From an uncultured Lachnospiraceae bacterium (GTDB lineage Bacteria > Bacillota > Clostridia > Lachnospirales > Lachnospiraceae), in contig CAJTYJ010000063.1 in NCBI GenBank assembly GCA_910583895.1, positions 1-12,238 on the forward strand: a stretch of 12,238 nucleotides of DNA. Reading direction: 5' to 3'. Made by a program: the position numbers and the translations under genes. A model generated the notes under the pieces. It ran no database searches, was not told the DNA's origin, and saw only the letters and a list, made by a program, of their open reading frames with translations. Below are positions 11,392 to 12,238 of the stretch, in pieces. Position 1 is the stretch's first letter; each line of letters begins with the position of its first letter.

Positions 11392-12238
11392 ATGGAACTG
11401 TCTAAGGAAAAGCTGGAAATCTATGAAAAAAACCTTCAAAACCTGCAGGAGGCGGTGGACGAACTTATGTGCCACATGAAGGGCTACGATTACTCCTTCC
11501 GGCGGGAGATTACAGATAGGAAGGGAGAGTTTTGTCCGGAAAAGCTCCGCGGCCTGGTGGAGGAGATGCTTTCTCTTTGGGAAGAGAAGCTGCGCGCAAA
11601 TCCCTATGTTAAGGAAAGCTGGGTGAAGTCCTACCTGCAGACGCGGCGGGAATTGTACGGCCTGTACCTCTATCTGGTCATGCGATGCAGCCTGTGCCAG
11701 GGGGCCTACTACTATGCCCGGGGCAGCAAGCAAAAGGAACGGACCGATTTCGCTTTTCTGCTGGAGCAGGCAAAGTGGTTCTCCCGAAGCTGGTGTATGA
11801 CAGACGGGCCGGACGGAACCAGCCGGAACGAACCGTGCGGAGGCTATGACCGGCATTTCGGCTTCCACCTCTATTCTCCCATCAATCACTATACCTTTAT
11901 GGAACTGAACGTAAGGACGCTGGATGACGACTGGGCTCTGACCCCTCCGCATCTGAGAGCCGAAAACTGGCTCTACAGCCAGATGGCAGAACCGGGGGAG
12001 GCAGAAGGATTAGAGGGAATAGAAGAGCCAGGGGAGGCAGAACAGCAGGAAGAAATAGAAGAGTCAGGGGAGGTAGAACAGCAGGAAGAAATAGAAGAGC
12101 CAGGAGAGGCGGAACAGCAGGAAGAAATAGAAGAGCCAGGAGAGGCGGAACAGCAGGAAGAAATAGAAGAGCCAGGGGAGGCAGAACAGCAGGAAGAAAT
12201 AGAAGAGCCAGGGGAGGCAGAACAGCAGGAAGAAATAG
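11392..12238 (+). CDS. Hypothetical protein with 12-residue acidic tandem repeats, partial
   Basis: ATG at 11392 follows GGAAAGGAACGG, and the frame is open to the window end with no stop, so the C-terminus is missing. The first 197 residues are soluble, charged and helical (ELSKEKLEIYEKNLQNLQEA at the start; RRELYGLYLYLVMRCSLCQG in the middle), with several Cys and Trp. No known domain is recognised. From about residue 198 the protein becomes an array of EEIEEPGEAEQQ units of 36 bp each. There is no signal peptide. It is transcribed away from the LRR operon across a shared intergenic region, so the two may be co-regulated. Confidence 0.75.
   Translation, partial: MELSKEKLEIYEKNLQNLQEAVDELMCHMKGYDYSFRREITDRKGEFCPEKLRGLVEEMLSLWEEKLRANPYVKESWVKSYLQTRRELYGLYLYLVMRCSLCQGAYYYARGSKQKERTDFAFLLEQAKWFSRSWCMTDGPDGTSRNEPCGGYDRHFGFHLYSPINHYTFMELNVRTLDDDWALTPPHLRAENWLYSQMAEPGEAEGLEGIEEPGEAEQQEEIEESGEVEQQEEIEEPGEAEQQEEIEEPGEAEQQEEIEEPGEAEQQEEIEEPGEAEQQEEI
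11983..12238 (+). repeat. In-frame 36-bp tandem repeat array
   Basis: One degenerate unit (11983-12018) is followed by six near-identical 36-bp units starting at 12019, 12055, 12091, 12127, 12163 and 12199; the array continues off the window. Each encodes IEEPGEAEQQEE with rare changes (one unit has S and V). Units of 36 bp keep the frame, so slippage would change the length of an acidic, proline-containing tail without breaking the gene. Confidence 0.85.

Noticed and set aside
11368..11952. A 194-codon minus-strand frame opposite the right-hand gene
   Set aside because: The plus-strand frame has a start with an upstream purine-rich site and in-frame 36-bp repeats to the window end; the minus frame is its shadow.

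Overview
The window looks like accessory, mobile-element-derived DNA from a gut-type Firmicute, most likely a Lachnospiraceae-like Clostridia. The grounds are strong AGGAGG-type ribosome binding sites, frequent TTG starts, many BspA-type leucine-rich repeats (LRRs), and remnants of conjugative-element genes (a TadE/DUF4320-like membrane protein and a VirD4-like Walker A fragment). The organism assignment is an inference; there is no rRNA or other marker.

Left part (1-3110). Two small minus-strand membrane-protein genes, both without a canonical start codon, sit at the left edge. They are followed by two hairpins and then a plus-strand type II toxin-antitoxin pair (Phd/YefM-like antitoxin, RelE/ParE-like toxin) with a recognisable promoter and a large bidirectional terminator. 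Next come two tiny ORFs with good ribosome binding sites, a minus-strand hypothetical gene that may have lost its N-terminus by frameshift, a Cys-rich ORF broken by TAG, and a two-gene plus-strand operon of unknown function behind a near-consensus promoter. A plus-strand and a minus-strand terminator face each other at 3021-3106.

Middle and right part (3258-11300). Everything here is on the minus strand. In transcription order it holds: a leader with a small ORF interrupted by a 163-bp element with terminal inverted repeats; a 582-aa LRR protein (LRR-2A); a 14-codon stump of another LRR gene; a close LRR paralogue killed or split by one amber codon (LRR-2B); a 417-aa LRR protein (LRR-1); a second copy of the leader with an intact small ORF; a 40-aa acidic ORF; a ClpP-type serine protease with an intact Ser-His-Asp triad; an 88-aa VirD4-like Walker A fragment; and a 373-aa unknown protein coupled to it by an ATGA overlap. 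None of the LRR proteins has a signal peptide, so they probably act in the cytoplasm. The shared leader ties the LRR genes and the clpP unit together; a joint function, for example LRR recognition feeding a ClpP protease, is only a hypothesis.

Right edge (11392-12238). A divergent plus-strand gene of unknown function starts here. It runs off the window while in a run of 12-residue acidic repeats.
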